From positions 62,001 to 126,000 of the forward strand of contig CAYUPL010000001.1 in the NCBI GenBank assembly GCA_964446655.1: a stretch of DNA of 64,000 nt, written 5' to 3'. Source of the DNA: Desulfopila_A sp964446655. Lineage in GTDB: Bacteria; Desulfobacterota; Desulfobulbia; Desulfobulbales; Desulfocapsaceae. The notes beneath the pieces were generated by a model. The model was not told the origin of the DNA, did no database searches, and saw only the letters and a program-made list of their open reading frames with translations. This document shows positions 8,753 to 18,163 of the stretch, one piece after another (position 1 is the first letter of the stretch; the number at the start of each line of letters is the position of its first letter). Both the position numbers and the translations under genes were made by a program.

Positions 8753-8961
8753 GGTTACTATGCGACACTATTACTTCATTATTTCCGATATCGCCACCAA
8801 ATTTGATGACAAATTCCTACTGGTTTTATAAGATGGTGGCGTATTGCTTCTCTCAAACTGCCTAAAAAAAGCCACTTGTCAGCGTCAGAAAAAATACACA
8901 GGCACGGTGCGTCAAAACACCGCTTAAGACGGATACCATACTACTCAAATAGAAAAATATT
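8753..8961. promoter_or_regulatory. Divergent promoter region of the lipid locus
   Basis: A 209-bp region between two diverging operons, so promoters for both must lie here or use leader transcription. It contains the inverted repeat GCCACCA (8793-8799) / TGGTGGC (8834-8840) enclosing AATTTG-ATGA-CAAATT, and a smaller CGGTG/CACCG repeat near 8905-8925. These are candidate operators. No convincing -35/-10 or -24/-12 pair stands out. Confidence 0.5.
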
Positions 8962-9228
8962 ATGCAACAACTCATAGACGAACTCAAAGTAAAACTTATT
9001 GATATTCTCAACCTGCAGGACGTCTCTCCTGAGGATTTTGATGAAAATGCCCAACTGGTAGGCGGCGAACTCGGCATCGACTCCATCGATGTTCTGGAGA
9101 TGGTGGTTATGGTGGAAAAAGACTATGGCATAATTATTAACAATCAGGAGGTTGGTGAAAAGGTCTTTTCCACACTTACCGACCTTGCCGACTATATACA
9201 CAAAAACCAAACCAAGGCCTCTTCTTGA
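8962..9228 (+). CDS. Acyl carrier protein
   Basis: An 88-residue carrier protein with Ser41 in GELGIDSIDVLEMVVMVE as the phosphopantetheine site. It differs clearly from the ACP at 978, so the locus has two distinct carriers. Its stop overlaps the start of the KS-CLF gene by 4 bp (9225-9228), so carrier and condensing enzyme are translationally coupled and likely partners. It is the first gene of the right arm. Confidence 0.94.
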   Translation: MQQLIDELKVKLIDILNLQDVSPEDFDENAQLVGGELGIDSIDVLEMVVMVEKDYGIIINNQEVGEKVFSTLTDLADYIHKNQTKASS

Positions 9229-11420
9229 TAAACAGAACAATCTATGTTGCCGGAACAGGTATTATCAGCGCACTTGGATCCGGGCCGGCAGCAACGGAAA
9301 CATTCCTGCGCCACAACCGCTCTGCCATCAGTCCTCTGCAGCTCTTCCCACTCCTGCATGGCAGCCCTTTGCCGGTTGGTCAGGTCGCCGGCCTGGGACA
9401 CCGATCTTCCCCGCCCAGAACGCATCGGCTTGCCCTGCTCGCCGCAGAGCAGGCCATGGCAGGCAGCGGGCAGCCTCCCGAGGCAATCATCATAGGCACA
9501 ACCACCGGGGGCATAGCCACCACGGAGCAGTTGCTGAGATCCAACGAAAACAACAAAATATTGTATCGTGATCATGGCCTTAACAGTGTTACCACCTTTG
9601 TTGCCGGACAGCTGGGCTGTGTCGGCCCGGTTCTGACGGTTTCCACCGCCTGCTCCTCCGGAGCTGTCGCCATCACCATGGCAATGGCGCTGCTGCGGAG
9701 CGGTAAGGCCGCCACAGTCCTGGTCGGGGGAGTCGATTCCTTAAGCAGGCTGACATATTTCGGCTTCCACTCTCTGCAACTGGTCGACCGTAACGGCTCC
9801 AAACCACTTGATCGAAATCGGCAGGGTATGGTGGTGGCCGAAGGTGCCGGAATGCTGCTGCTGAGCATCACCCCACCGGATCGCCCCATAGCTGAGTTAC
9901 TCGGGGCCGGACTTTCCTGTGATGCGTACCACCCCGCTGCACCGCACCCGGATGGCCAGGGCGCATACACAGCAATGGTAAAAGCTCTGGCGGATGCCGG
10001 TCTGCAGCCCGATGGTATCGGCTATATCAACCTGCACGGCACAGGAACGCCGGATAACGACCTGGCCGAATCAAAAGCAGTGCGCCGTGTATTTACAAAA
10101 CTCCCCCCACTTTCTTCAATCAAAGGAGCCTCGGGCCACTCCCTGGCTGCTTCCGGAGCGATTGAGGCTGTGGTGTCGACGATTGCCGTATCACATAATT
10201 TCCTGCCTGGCAACACCGGCTTATTAAGTGTCGACCAGGAACTGGGACTCGCCCCTTTACGCGAACCACTTCAAAACCAGCAGGCCCCGGTACAAACAGT
10301 TCTGTCCAACTCCTTTGGTTTCGGCGGCAACAATGGCTCTGTGATAATCGGAGCACCAGGTACAAGTGCAAAAAAACACCCCGATTTGCCGCCCAAAGCA
10401 GGATTGGCCGTTCATGGTTTTTCCTGTTTTTCCGGAGCAGGAGACACCACCTCTACCCTGGCTATGATAAAAAGCGGTCAATCCGCCGCCGGCATGGCAA
10501 CTCTGGACACCATTTCGCAAAACCTGCCGCCGCAACGGACGCGCCGCCTGAAACGTTTACCGCGTCTGACCCTGGCTCTTGCCGTGGCAGCACAGCAAGA
10601 CAGCGGGGCGACGGATACGCCGGCCTCTGTTTTTATGGGTACAGGCTGGGGCGCTCTCTCGGAAACCTATGATTTCCTGGAGCGTCTGAGCAGCTCCAAG
10701 GAACAGTTTCCAAGCCCCACCGACTTTGTCGGCTCGGTCCACAACAGTCCCGCCGGCCAGGCAGCGATGCTGTTTGGCGCCACCGGGCCAAATATTACCG
10801 CCAGCGGTGGAGATTACTCTTTTGAGCAGGCATTACTGAGCGCGGACCTTGTTGCACAGGACTCCGACTGCCCCACCCTTCTCATTGGCGCCGATGAAGG
10901 ACACCAGGTCTTTTCTCCTCTCTTTGACTCCTCCATAGAACCTGATGCCGCCCTTGCCGACGGCGGAGCGGCTTTTTGCCTCGGTAGAAACAGTGTAAAC
11001 TCCAAGTGCATGATATCCATACCTTTCTACCAAAAGGGGGAAGCTGCGGGAGTACTTGAGACGCTATTGGAAGCACTTGGTGGAACAGAGAGCCTCCAAA
11101 AAAGATGCGCCCTTATCATGGCCGGCATCCCGTATGCCATGCGACAGGAAGGAAACGAACAGCTCAACCGTTTTCTGCAGCTTGCCGACCTCTCCATAGC
11201 GGTGGTCCCGTATCGCAAGTTCACCGGAGAATTTGCCTCCGCCTCGGCGATGGCGGCAGCTCTTGCCGTTGCCTTTCTCGAAGACGGTACAGTGCCCGGT
11301 GCATTCAGTGGAGGGGAAGACATTCCTTTAGACACACCCGACGATACCATTCTGGTACTTGGTTTTGGAGAGTATGTTTCGGCAGTGCAGCTTCGCAGGG
11401 CAGGGGGGAGCCTCAACTAA
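9225..11420 (+). CDS. Ketosynthase fused to a chain-length-factor-like ketosynthase domain
   Basis: A 731-residue protein, twice the usual ketosynthase length. Residues 1-380 are an intact ketosynthase: nucleophile Cys143 in STACSSG, His271 in LHGTGTPDND, Lys300 and His305 in KGASGHS, and NSFGFGGNN near 362-370. Residues 390-731 resemble the ketoacyl-synthase-like N-terminal domain found as a stand-alone chain length factor in aryl polyene clusters (PTDFVGSVHNSPAGQAA at 498-514). Where the nucleophile should be it reads NITASGGDYSFEQAL, so the Cys is absent. In known systems KS and CLF are separate proteins that pair. The fusion would fix them 1:1 and may set chain length. Start overlaps the ACP gene. 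Confidence 0.9.
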   Translation: MINRTIYVAGTGIISALGSGPAATETFLRHNRSAISPLQLFPLLHGSPLPVGQVAGLGHRSSPPRTHRLALLAAEQAMAGSGQPPEAIIIGTTTGGIATTEQLLRSNENNKILYRDHGLNSVTTFVAGQLGCVGPVLTVSTACSSGAVAITMAMALLRSGKAATVLVGGVDSLSRLTYFGFHSLQLVDRNGSKPLDRNRQGMVVAEGAGMLLLSITPPDRPIAELLGAGLSCDAYHPAAPHPDGQGAYTAMVKALADAGLQPDGIGYINLHGTGTPDNDLAESKAVRRVFTKLPPLSSIKGASGHSLAASGAIEAVVSTIAVSHNFLPGNTGLLSVDQELGLAPLREPLQNQQAPVQTVLSNSFGFGGNNGSVIIGAPGTSAKKHPDLPPKAGLAVHGFSCFSGAGDTTSTLAMIKSGQSAAGMATLDTISQNLPPQRTRRLKRLPRLTLALAVAAQQDSGATDTPASVFMGTGWGALSETYDFLERLSSSKEQFPSPTDFVGSVHNSPAGQAAMLFGATGPNITASGGDYSFEQALLSADLVAQDSDCPTLLIGADEGHQVFSPLFDSSIEPDAALADGGAAFCLGRNSVNSKCMISIPFYQKGEAAGVLETLLEALGGTESLQKRCALIMAGIPYAMRQEGNEQLNRFLQLADLSIAVVPYRKFTGEFASASAMAAALAVAFLEDGTVPGAFSGGEDIPLDTPDDTILVLGFGEYVSAVQLRRAGGSLN

Positions 11421-11421
11421 C

Positions 11422-12096
11422 ATGATATACCGGCAACACATCTTTCGTTTTTCTCAGCGACTGGTACTATCCTTATTGCTCGGCGCAATACTTTTTACAG
11501 CATTTCCCGTGTCCCCATGGGCAGCTGAGCCTGAAAAATTACAGCGATTCTTGGATGAAATCCAGAGCGCTTCCGACAAGGTCGCAACTTTCTCCTGCGA
11601 TTTCGTCCAGGAAAGGAACCTTGCTCTTTTCGCGGAACCGGTGCTGTTTTACGGCTCTTTAAGCGTCGCCAGGCCCGACCGACTCCGCTGGGAATTCAGC
11701 AAGCCTCTTCCTTCTGTTCTTATTTTCAGCGGAGACCAGGGAATACGCTGCAGCGGCGATACGCCACCGGTTCATTTCGATCTGGGCTCCGACCCGATAA
11801 TGCGGACCGTAGCGGAACAGCTCTGGCTCTGGCTGGGTGGCGATTATTCCAAGCTTAAAGATCTCTACCTTCTGGAAAAAACGGGCCCCGCCACTTTGCG
11901 GATCAGCCCGCAAGATGACACCGTTGCCGAATATATTGATGCCGTCTTCATAACTTTCTCAGTGGTTGACCGACAACCCGAAGTCGTCGAGATCAGGGAA
12001 CCGGGCGGCGATTCCACCCTTATCACTTTTCACTCCTGTGTTTTGAATAATTCTCCAGCAGAAATCCTTTTCACGACCTGTGCTACAAATGACTAG
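11422..12096 (+). CDS. LolA-like outer-membrane lipoprotein carrier family protein
   Basis: A 224-residue exported protein. An N-terminal signal peptide (about residues 1-33, basic start then LVLSLLLGAILFTAF, likely cleavage after SPWA) precedes a LolA-like fold: ATFSCDFVQERNLALFAEPVLFYGSLSVA and the LRWEF strand. In aryl polyene loci such proteins are thought to carry the lipid product across the periplasm together with an MMPL exporter. The ATG at 11422 follows GGGGGGAG and lies one base past the KS-CLF stop. It is not the housekeeping LolA, judging by context. Confidence 0.87.
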   Translation: MIYRQHIFRFSQRLVLSLLLGAILFTAFPVSPWAAEPEKLQRFLDEIQSASDKVATFSCDFVQERNLALFAEPVLFYGSLSVARPDRLRWEFSKPLPSVLIFSGDQGIRCSGDTPPVHFDLGSDPIMRTVAEQLWLWLGGDYSKLKDLYLLEKTGPATLRISPQDDTVAEYIDAVFITFSVVDRQPEVVEIREPGGDSTLITFHSCVLNNSPAEILFTTCATND

Positions 12097-14464
12097 AACA
12101 GCGGTTTTTTTACGCCGGTTCGTTGTTCTGCTGGTTTTCTGCCTGGGTCTCTTTCTTTGCAAGGACCTCCAGCTGAGCGACGAGGCTTTTGACCTGCTCC
12201 CCGGAGAGGCTGTCCGAGGAGATCTGCAACTGCTGCAGCAGATGGGCCTGGTTAACCGGGTCTTTATCTCCCTGTCCAACGCCCCCGATACACCATCCTC
12301 TAAGCCAGACAGCAGAAATGTTCTGCAGGAAAGCACCGGAAAACTGGGCGAGCTGCTCCAGGAAAGCGGACATTTTTCCTATGTATTGTCTCATCTGGAG
12401 GAAGGGTATGAGTTCGCTCTTTTTACCGCACTGCAACCCTCTCTGCCATTCTTGCTCGACAACCATGATTTAGAAAAGATCGGTGACCTGATATCAAAGG
12501 AGGGTGTGGAAGAAGGCTTAGACAACTCCTTTGCCCTCCTGAACAGTCCAGCCGGTATCGCCATGAAAAAACAGGTACAGAGTGATCCGTTGGGTTTTCT
12601 CTCTGTGGCCCTGCACAAGCTCAGCTATATGCAGTCCGAATTTTCCCTGCAGATTAACGAAGGCTTCTTCATGAGCAGAGACGGTACAAGCTGCCTGCTG
12701 ATGGCCGAAAGCAACACTTCCCTCACTGACCCGAACCAGGCAGGTATGGTGGAAAAAAGTATCCACGATGCCTTGCAGGGGGCACTTGCCCCTGGAGTCG
12801 AGGCACGCATCATCGGCAGCCTGCCCCATACACTGGCCAACAACCGGGTTATCAAAAACGATCTGCGGATTCTATTGCCTGCGGCAACACTGCTCCTCAT
12901 CCTGCTGCTTGGCTTTACGTTGCGCAACATTCGGGCCCTTGTCGTTGTCAGTGTACCCTATATGGCCGCCCCCCTGGCTGTCGGGCTGGCGGCACTTGTG
13001 CACGGTAAACTGGGCGGCCTTGCCCTTGGCTTTGGCATTGTTCTCCTGGGCATCGCGGTTGACTTTTCCATTCATCTCTATATAGCCCTCACTACAGAAT
13101 CGGGAACACAGCAGGAAGCACTCAAAAAAATTGCACGCCCATTGCTATATGCCCTGCTGACCACATCCTCTGTGTTTATTGTTCTGCTTTTCTCTCAGGT
13201 GCCAAGCCATCAGCAAATGGCTCTCTTGGCCCTTTTTGGCATACTATCGGCATCCCTGTGTGCCTGGTTGGCAATTCCTACCATAACCCGCTTTCACGGA
13301 AGCCACCATAGTCGAAGCCTCAGGAAACAATGGCCGGCCGGATTCGCTCCGCAACACCCGGGGAGAGTTATTTCTGCCTGGCTGTTTCTGCTGACAGCAG
13401 GAGTACTGACCTGGCCGCAACTGCAATACAACGGCGACCTGCAGGCACTTGATGTGCCGGACGGCAAAATTGAAGAAGATGAACGTCAATTCGCGGCAAC
13501 CTGGGGACAAGGTGGTGAGCAGGCTTTTATTATTGTGACGGGCGACAGCCTCGATGAGGTACTGGACCGGAACCAGCGGGTGTTCCGCTTTCTGCTCGAA
13601 GAAGACATGGATACATTTCAATCTTTCTCTCCCCTTCTGCCTGGTCCCGCCGCTCAGCAAGAAAACCTGCGGCAGTGGCAACACTTCTGGGAAGAACACC
13701 GTCATCAGTTTGAACAGCGATTCACGGCCGCCGCACACGCCCGTGGTTTCAGCGAAAATGCTTTTACGCCATTCTTTTCCTGGTTGGACAGTGCGCCGCG
13801 GCAGCTTGTCCCCGAAGCATTTCTAGGGGGTCCCCTGCAGCCATTGTTTTCCTCAATGCTGAAAGTTCCAGACACAACTCCGCCACAGGAAGACACCTAC
13901 CTGGCCATGACCACCACGGCAATAGACGACCAGCTCCTGGCACGACTCCAGGACTTCGGCAAGGCTGACGGCATCAACATCCTCGCCACGAAAAAATGGC
14001 GGAGCGAGGTGGAGGAACAGCTCCGTCATGATGTCGTCAACTTGTCCGTTGCCGCCGGACTGATTATAACATTACTGGTCATAATACAATTCCGCAATGG
14101 TGCTGCAGTTGTTGCAGTGCTGGCCCCGGTTACCTCGGCACTTGCCGCTATGTCGATATTTTGCTTCCTCGCCGGCAGAGAGTTGAATATGATGCACCTC
14201 ATCATGGGAATAATGGTCATTGGCCTGAGCGTTGATTATGGTATTTTCACTGTCTGCGCTAAACTTAATGGTCTGCAGACGGCATCCTGCCGGGCAGTGA
14301 GCATCTGTGCCGCCAGTTCGCTGATCGGCTTCGGCGTTCTGACCTTTGCCGGCCATCCGGCACTTCATGCCCTTGGGGTGACGGTGCTGGTCGGCATTGG
14401 TGTTGCCTGGCCTACGGCAATTCTGGTCAGCCCCTCGCTGCTGGCTTTCGCCAAAAGAGGATGA
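12089..14464 (+). CDS. MMPL/RND-family lipid exporter
   Basis: A 791-residue inner-membrane transporter. One TM segment near 6-22 is followed by a periplasmic domain to about 245, a block of five or six TM segments (starting LRILLPAATLLLILLLGFTL), a second periplasmic domain (about 415-650), and a final TM block. GIAVDFSIHLYIA and GLSVDYGIFTVCA carry the conserved Asp in mid-membrane, as expected for proton coupling in RND/MMPL proteins. It probably extracts the finished acyl lipid from the inner membrane and passes it to the LolA-like carrier. The ATG at 12089 overlaps the lolA-like stop; a GTG at 12080 is possible. Confidence 0.92.
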   Translation: MTRTAVFLRRFVVLLVFCLGLFLCKDLQLSDEAFDLLPGEAVRGDLQLLQQMGLVNRVFISLSNAPDTPSSKPDSRNVLQESTGKLGELLQESGHFSYVLSHLEEGYEFALFTALQPSLPFLLDNHDLEKIGDLISKEGVEEGLDNSFALLNSPAGIAMKKQVQSDPLGFLSVALHKLSYMQSEFSLQINEGFFMSRDGTSCLLMAESNTSLTDPNQAGMVEKSIHDALQGALAPGVEARIIGSLPHTLANNRVIKNDLRILLPAATLLLILLLGFTLRNIRALVVVSVPYMAAPLAVGLAALVHGKLGGLALGFGIVLLGIAVDFSIHLYIALTTESGTQQEALKKIARPLLYALLTTSSVFIVLLFSQVPSHQQMALLALFGILSASLCAWLAIPTITRFHGSHHSRSLRKQWPAGFAPQHPGRVISAWLFLLTAGVLTWPQLQYNGDLQALDVPDGKIEEDERQFAATWGQGGEQAFIIVTGDSLDEVLDRNQRVFRFLLEEDMDTFQSFSPLLPGPAAQQENLRQWQHFWEEHRHQFEQRFTAAAHARGFSENAFTPFFSWLDSAPRQLVPEAFLGGPLQPLFSSMLKVPDTTPPQEDTYLAMTTTAIDDQLLARLQDFGKADGINILATKKWRSEVEEQLRHDVVNLSVAAGLIITLLVIIQFRNGAAVVAVLAPVTSALAAMSIFCFLAGRELNMMHLIMGIMVIGLSVDYGIFTVCAKLNGLQTASCRAVSICAASSLIGFGVLTFAGHPALHALGVTVLVGIGVAWPTAILVSPSLLAFAKRG

Positions 14465-15069
14465 TGATGAAAATGACACTGTTGGTTTCCCCCGTTTCTC
14501 TCTCTTTTCTTCTTGTTCTTCTTGTTCTTCTTGTTCTTCAGAGTGGTTGCTCTATGCCGACGGCAACCTACACTGACAGCGCCTTTAAAGAAGACAGGCT
14601 GAGTGGCAAACTCCTCAGCATTCGCATTCAACAATTTGAGAACACACGATTTTCAGGACTCATCGGCATACGTCAAACGGAGAATGGCCTCCGCTATGGA
14701 CTGCTCGATGCCACCGGAGTCAAACTGCTCGAAGCAGAGACAACACCAGCTGGTCGACACAACCCCGACCTGGCCACTGGCCCCTTGAAGGATTCGACTC
14801 TCGCCGCTTTTCTCTCTGCAGCTTTAGCTCGTATCTATTTTCAGGAACCGGCAACAAAGCCCTGTGATGGATCCTGGTTCTATCGACTCTGTCACCTGGA
14901 AAACGAAGACCACAGCTGGACAAAATATCGCCGTAACGGACCATTTACCATTTGGATGATAGAAAGAAGACACCTAACGGGTGAAGCTGCCGAAACCATT
15001 CTTTACCATCAACCGTGGCCTGGTATAAAAATAGTACTGGAGGAAACCTCCGCCGCCAAAAATGAATAA
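14461..15069 (+). CDS. DUF3261-type outer-membrane lipoprotein
   Basis: A 202-residue lipoprotein: signal sequence ending in lipobox LQSGC (Cys about 30). The following mature part has KLLSIRIQQFENTRFSGLIGIRQTENG and a C-terminal PWPGIKIVLE strand like the DUF3261 proteins of aryl polyene clusters. It would sit in the outer membrane and may help insert the product there. The start overlaps the exporter stop; AGAGG precedes a run of three ATG codons (14461-14469), so the exact start is uncertain by a few residues. The signal sequence is encoded by 9-bp tandem repeats (14508-14540). Confidence 0.82.
   Translation: MMMKMTLLVSPVSLSFLLVLLVLLVLQSGCSMPTATYTDSAFKEDRLSGKLLSIRIQQFENTRFSGLIGIRQTENGLRYGLLDATGVKLLEAETTPAGRHNPDLATGPLKDSTLAAFLSAALARIYFQEPATKPCDGSWFYRLCHLENEDHSWTKYRRNGPFTIWMIERRHLTGEAAETILYHQPWPGIKIVLEETSAAKNE
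14508..14540 (+). repeat. Nine-base tandem repeat in a lipoprotein signal sequence
   Basis: Three to four head-to-tail copies of CTTCTTGTT encode the Leu-Leu-Val repeats of the hydrophobic core. Since the unit is three codons, copy-number changes would lengthen or shorten the signal peptide without shifting frame. Confidence 0.75.
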
Positions 15070-15134
15070 ATTTTGTTGGCAACCCACCGTATACTTTTCA
15101 GTATCAACACCTCACTTCAAAAAAGGTATAGAAC

Positions 15135-16604
15135 GTGAAGAAGATATCCACCCAAAAAACCATTTTACTTGTTCATCCGCTGGGCTACAGTGCTAAATCG
15201 GCAAATCAGGATATCTCCCGGATCGCAAATATCATGCCGCCGCTGGGACTTGCTTCAATCTCTGCCTATCTCACCAGCCACGGTTTTGAGAACGATATCA
15301 TCGACTGTTATGCCCATCCCGATTCCGATGAGCTGCTTGTCAGCTATCTCCTCGAACATACACCGTCATTCATCGGTTTTTCCTGCACCACTTCCAGTTT
15401 TTTTGATGGAGTGCGACTGGCTGAGCTGGCCCAGAAAAACCAGCCTGGAATTCAGGTTGTCTTTGGTGGCGTACATGTTTCCGCCGTGCAGAAACAGGTT
15501 TTGCAGGAATATTCCGTTATAGATTACGTAGTGGTCGCCGAGGGAGAGGAAACCCTTCGTCAACTGCTTGCCACCCCGGCTGATCAGTTAAAGAATGTGG
15601 AAGGACTGGTGTTACGCGACCGGACCGGACAACCATTTTTCACCGGCAGAAGGAAAAATCTGCTCGACCTCGACTCTCTGCCCTTTCCCGATTATGCTAA
15701 ACTGACCGGTTATCCCGAGGCCTACACCCTGCCCATCTTCAACTATCCCAAAGCGCCCAACGGCAGCTGCCTTTCCAGCCGAGGCTGTCCCTATTCCTGC
15801 AGTTATTGCGACAGGTCGGTCTTTAAAAGAACATTTCGTTACAACTCGGCCGACTATCTCTATCGGCACCTGCACTATCTGCGCGAATCCTATGGCATCC
15901 GTCACCTTAACTTCTATGACGACCAGTTCACCTTCAACCGTCAACGGGTGGTGGATTTCTGCAGGAAGGTGATCGCCGAGCCCCTGGGAATGACTTTCAA
16001 CTGTGCCGCCCGGGCAGAGCATCTCGACTTTGAATTGCTGCAGCTGATGAAAGCCGCCGGTTGCTGGATGATCAGCCTCGGAATCGAAACCGGAGATGAA
16101 GAACTGCTGGCCGCGCACCGTCAGAATCCGGATCTGGAGATGATGCGGCAGAAAATCGCCTTGATCAAAAAAGCGGGAATCCGGGTAAAGGGTTTACTGA
16201 TGATGGGGTTGCCGGGCGAAACAGAAGCCAGTATACAAAAAAGCAAAAAGTATGTCTTTTCCCTGCCCATTGATGATTTTAACCTGGCGAAATTCACGCC
16301 GTTTCCGGGCTCTCCGGTTTACAGGCAAATAAAAGAGAACGGCGACAGCCTGGGCACCTTCCATGAGGACTGGGAAAAAATGGACTGCATGCAGTTCCAG
16401 TTTATTCCCAAAGGGCTGGAACAGGCGAGGATGGAGGAATTGTTCGTCGATTTCTACCGCTCTCATTTTCAGCGTCCCAGGGTAATGTGGAGCTATATTA
16501 CCATGCTGTGGAAGTCACCGGACAGTTGGCTGCGTTTTTTACGCAATCTGCCCTCCTTCCTGCGCTTCACCTCGACCAATAAACGTATCGGAGACAGCGA
16601 ATGA
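15135..16604 (+). CDS. B12-binding-type radical SAM enzyme 2
   Basis: A 489-residue protein: cobalamin-binding-like N-terminus (about 10-145, with IMPPLGLASISAYL, PSFIGFSCTT, VVFGGVHVSA and VVAEGEETL), then a radical SAM core with C218-x3-C222-x2-C225 in GCPYSCSYC, and a C-terminal helical region. GTG start at 15135 with AAGG upstream, 65 bp after the DUF3261 gene, same strand. Overall layout matches BchE-like/anaerobic lipid-modifying enzymes. Likely acts on the polyene or its head group; the reaction is unknown. It shares only motif-level similarity with radical SAM enzymes 1 and 3. Confidence 0.9.
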   Translation: MKKISTQKTILLVHPLGYSAKSANQDISRIANIMPPLGLASISAYLTSHGFENDIIDCYAHPDSDELLVSYLLEHTPSFIGFSCTTSSFFDGVRLAELAQKNQPGIQVVFGGVHVSAVQKQVLQEYSVIDYVVVAEGEETLRQLLATPADQLKNVEGLVLRDRTGQPFFTGRRKNLLDLDSLPFPDYAKLTGYPEAYTLPIFNYPKAPNGSCLSSRGCPYSCSYCDRSVFKRTFRYNSADYLYRHLHYLRESYGIRHLNFYDDQFTFNRQRVVDFCRKVIAEPLGMTFNCAARAEHLDFELLQLMKAAGCWMISLGIETGDEELLAAHRQNPDLEMMRQKIALIKKAGIRVKGLLMMGLPGETEASIQKSKKYVFSLPIDDFNLAKFTPFPGSPVYRQIKENGDSLGTFHEDWEKMDCMQFQFIPKGLEQARMEELFVDFYRSHFQRPRVMWSYITMLWKSPDSWLRFLRNLPSFLRFTSTNKRIGDSE

Positions 16605-16713
16605 GATCCTTCGCTCTTTTTTATCACAACACCATACGCGCCTCGATATAATTGATTACTCTTCTTAATGTATATCAGTATGAGTCGGGACACCCATCAG
16701 CAAAGAGGCCATT

Positions 16714-18069
16714 ATGACAGAACTCCATCCGGCCCCAAAGGCACATTGTCTACTTATCTCAGCGAACATGGTCCGGAGCCCATACCCGGTTTACCCGATG
16801 GGTGTGGCCTACATCATGGGTGCTTTACAAAAGTATGGCCATAAAGCGGATCATTGTGACATTTTAGCTTCACAGGGATATGACGAGCTTGTTGACATGC
16901 TGAGTAGCAACAGTTACGACGTCGTCGGTATATCAATTCGCAATATCGACAGCACAAGCAGCACTTCAACCAGGGCAATGGTAGAGGATATTGTTGAAGT
17001 GATCCGCAATGTCAGAGCCCATTGCCCCGCCCCTGTCGTTCTGGGGGGACCCGGTTTTTCCATAATGCCCGAAGAACTGTTGCGTTATCTCGGCGCAGAT
17101 TACGGTATTGTCGGCGAGGGAGAAATTGCCTTCCCGGAACTCATCGATAAAATTCTGCGCAACGATGCACCGGACAAGCGGCTTTTCTCCCACAGCCTGG
17201 AAAACTTCCCCGACTGCCGTCCACTTTTCTCGAAACACATCACCCGCTACTATGTTGATCATGGCGGTATGCTCAGCGTACAGACCAAACGCGGATGTAA
17301 TTACGGTTGCGCCTACTGTTCCTATCCAACAATAGAAGGAAAACGATTGCGCTGCCGTGACCCGGAAGAGGTGGTTGAAGATATCCATCGGCTGGTTCAA
17401 GATTATCAGGCACGCTATATTTTTTTCAGTGACGGTGTGTTTAATGACCCTCGCGGCCACTATCTGCAGGTTGCGGAAGCCTTGATCAGAGCCGGTAACA
17501 CCACTCCCTGGTGCGCTTTTTTCCGTCCGCGAAATTTAGAAAAAAACCAATTACGGCTTTTGCAAAGAAGCGGCATGGCCGCCATGGAACTTGGGACGGA
17601 TGCCTCCAGCGACGCGACCCTGGCCGGACTCAACAAAGGTTTTTCTTTTGCCGAAGTATTGGCCGTCAACGACGCTATCACCCGGGAAAAAATCCCCTGT
17701 GCCCATTTTATCCTCTTCGGTGGTCCTGGGGAGACCCGGAATACTGTGCACGAGGGTCTTGCCAATATCGCCCAGCTTACCAATTGCGTCGTCTTCGCCT
17801 CCATCGGCCTGCGCATTTTACCGGGCACAAAGCTCTATCATCAGGCCCTTTCCGAAACAATCATCACCCCACACACCAATATCATCACGCCGATCTATTA
17901 TTACTCTCCTCAGGTCGACAGAACATATATCGACAAAGAACTGCGCCGCTCCTTTGCAGAAAATCCAAGTCGTATCTATCCCATGGAGGAAAAGTATCAA
18001 TATGTGCAGCGTCTTCACTCCATGGGGCGCAGCGGTCCACTCTGGGATCTCATATTACAAAAACAATGA
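16714..18069 (+). CDS. B12-binding-type radical SAM enzyme 3
   Basis: A 451-residue protein with N-terminal YPMGVAYIMGALQKYGH, DVVGISIRN, VVLGGPGFSIMP and GIVGEGEIAFPEL as in B12-binding domains, and C195-x3-C199-x2-C202 in GCNYGCAYC. GGPGETRNTVHEG is the SAM-binding Gly-rich part. AGAGG precedes the ATG. It follows radical SAM enzyme 2 after 109 bp, which may hold its own promoter. This type is often found next to fatty-acid synthesis genes in anaerobes, which fits the context; its chemistry is unproven. It ends the right arm and converges with the regulator at 18164. Confidence 0.9.
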   Translation: MTELHPAPKAHCLLISANMVRSPYPVYPMGVAYIMGALQKYGHKADHCDILASQGYDELVDMLSSNSYDVVGISIRNIDSTSSTSTRAMVEDIVEVIRNVRAHCPAPVVLGGPGFSIMPEELLRYLGADYGIVGEGEIAFPELIDKILRNDAPDKRLFSHSLENFPDCRPLFSKHITRYYVDHGGMLSVQTKRGCNYGCAYCSYPTIEGKRLRCRDPEEVVEDIHRLVQDYQARYIFFSDGVFNDPRGHYLQVAEALIRAGNTTPWCAFFRPRNLEKNQLRLLQRSGMAAMELGTDASSDATLAGLNKGFSFAEVLAVNDAITREKIPCAHFILFGGPGETRNTVHEGLANIAQLTNCVVFASIGLRILPGTKLYHQALSETIITPHTNIITPIYYYSPQVDRTYIDKELRRSFAENPSRIYPMEEKYQYVQRLHSMGRSGPLWDLILQKQ

Positions 18070-18163
18070 CAAATACAGTCCTGGATATCCCCGAGATGTC
18101 GATCTCCTTGACGGTTTCTTTTGTCTTTTTCCAATCGTCGTCTTCAAGAAATAAACTCGATGG

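Noticed and set aside
11105..11425. 106-codon frame inside the KS-CLF gene suggesting a frameshift or split
   Set aside because: The main frame is continuous through the KS-CLF gene with coherent motifs to its stop at 11420, so the other frame is a shadow.
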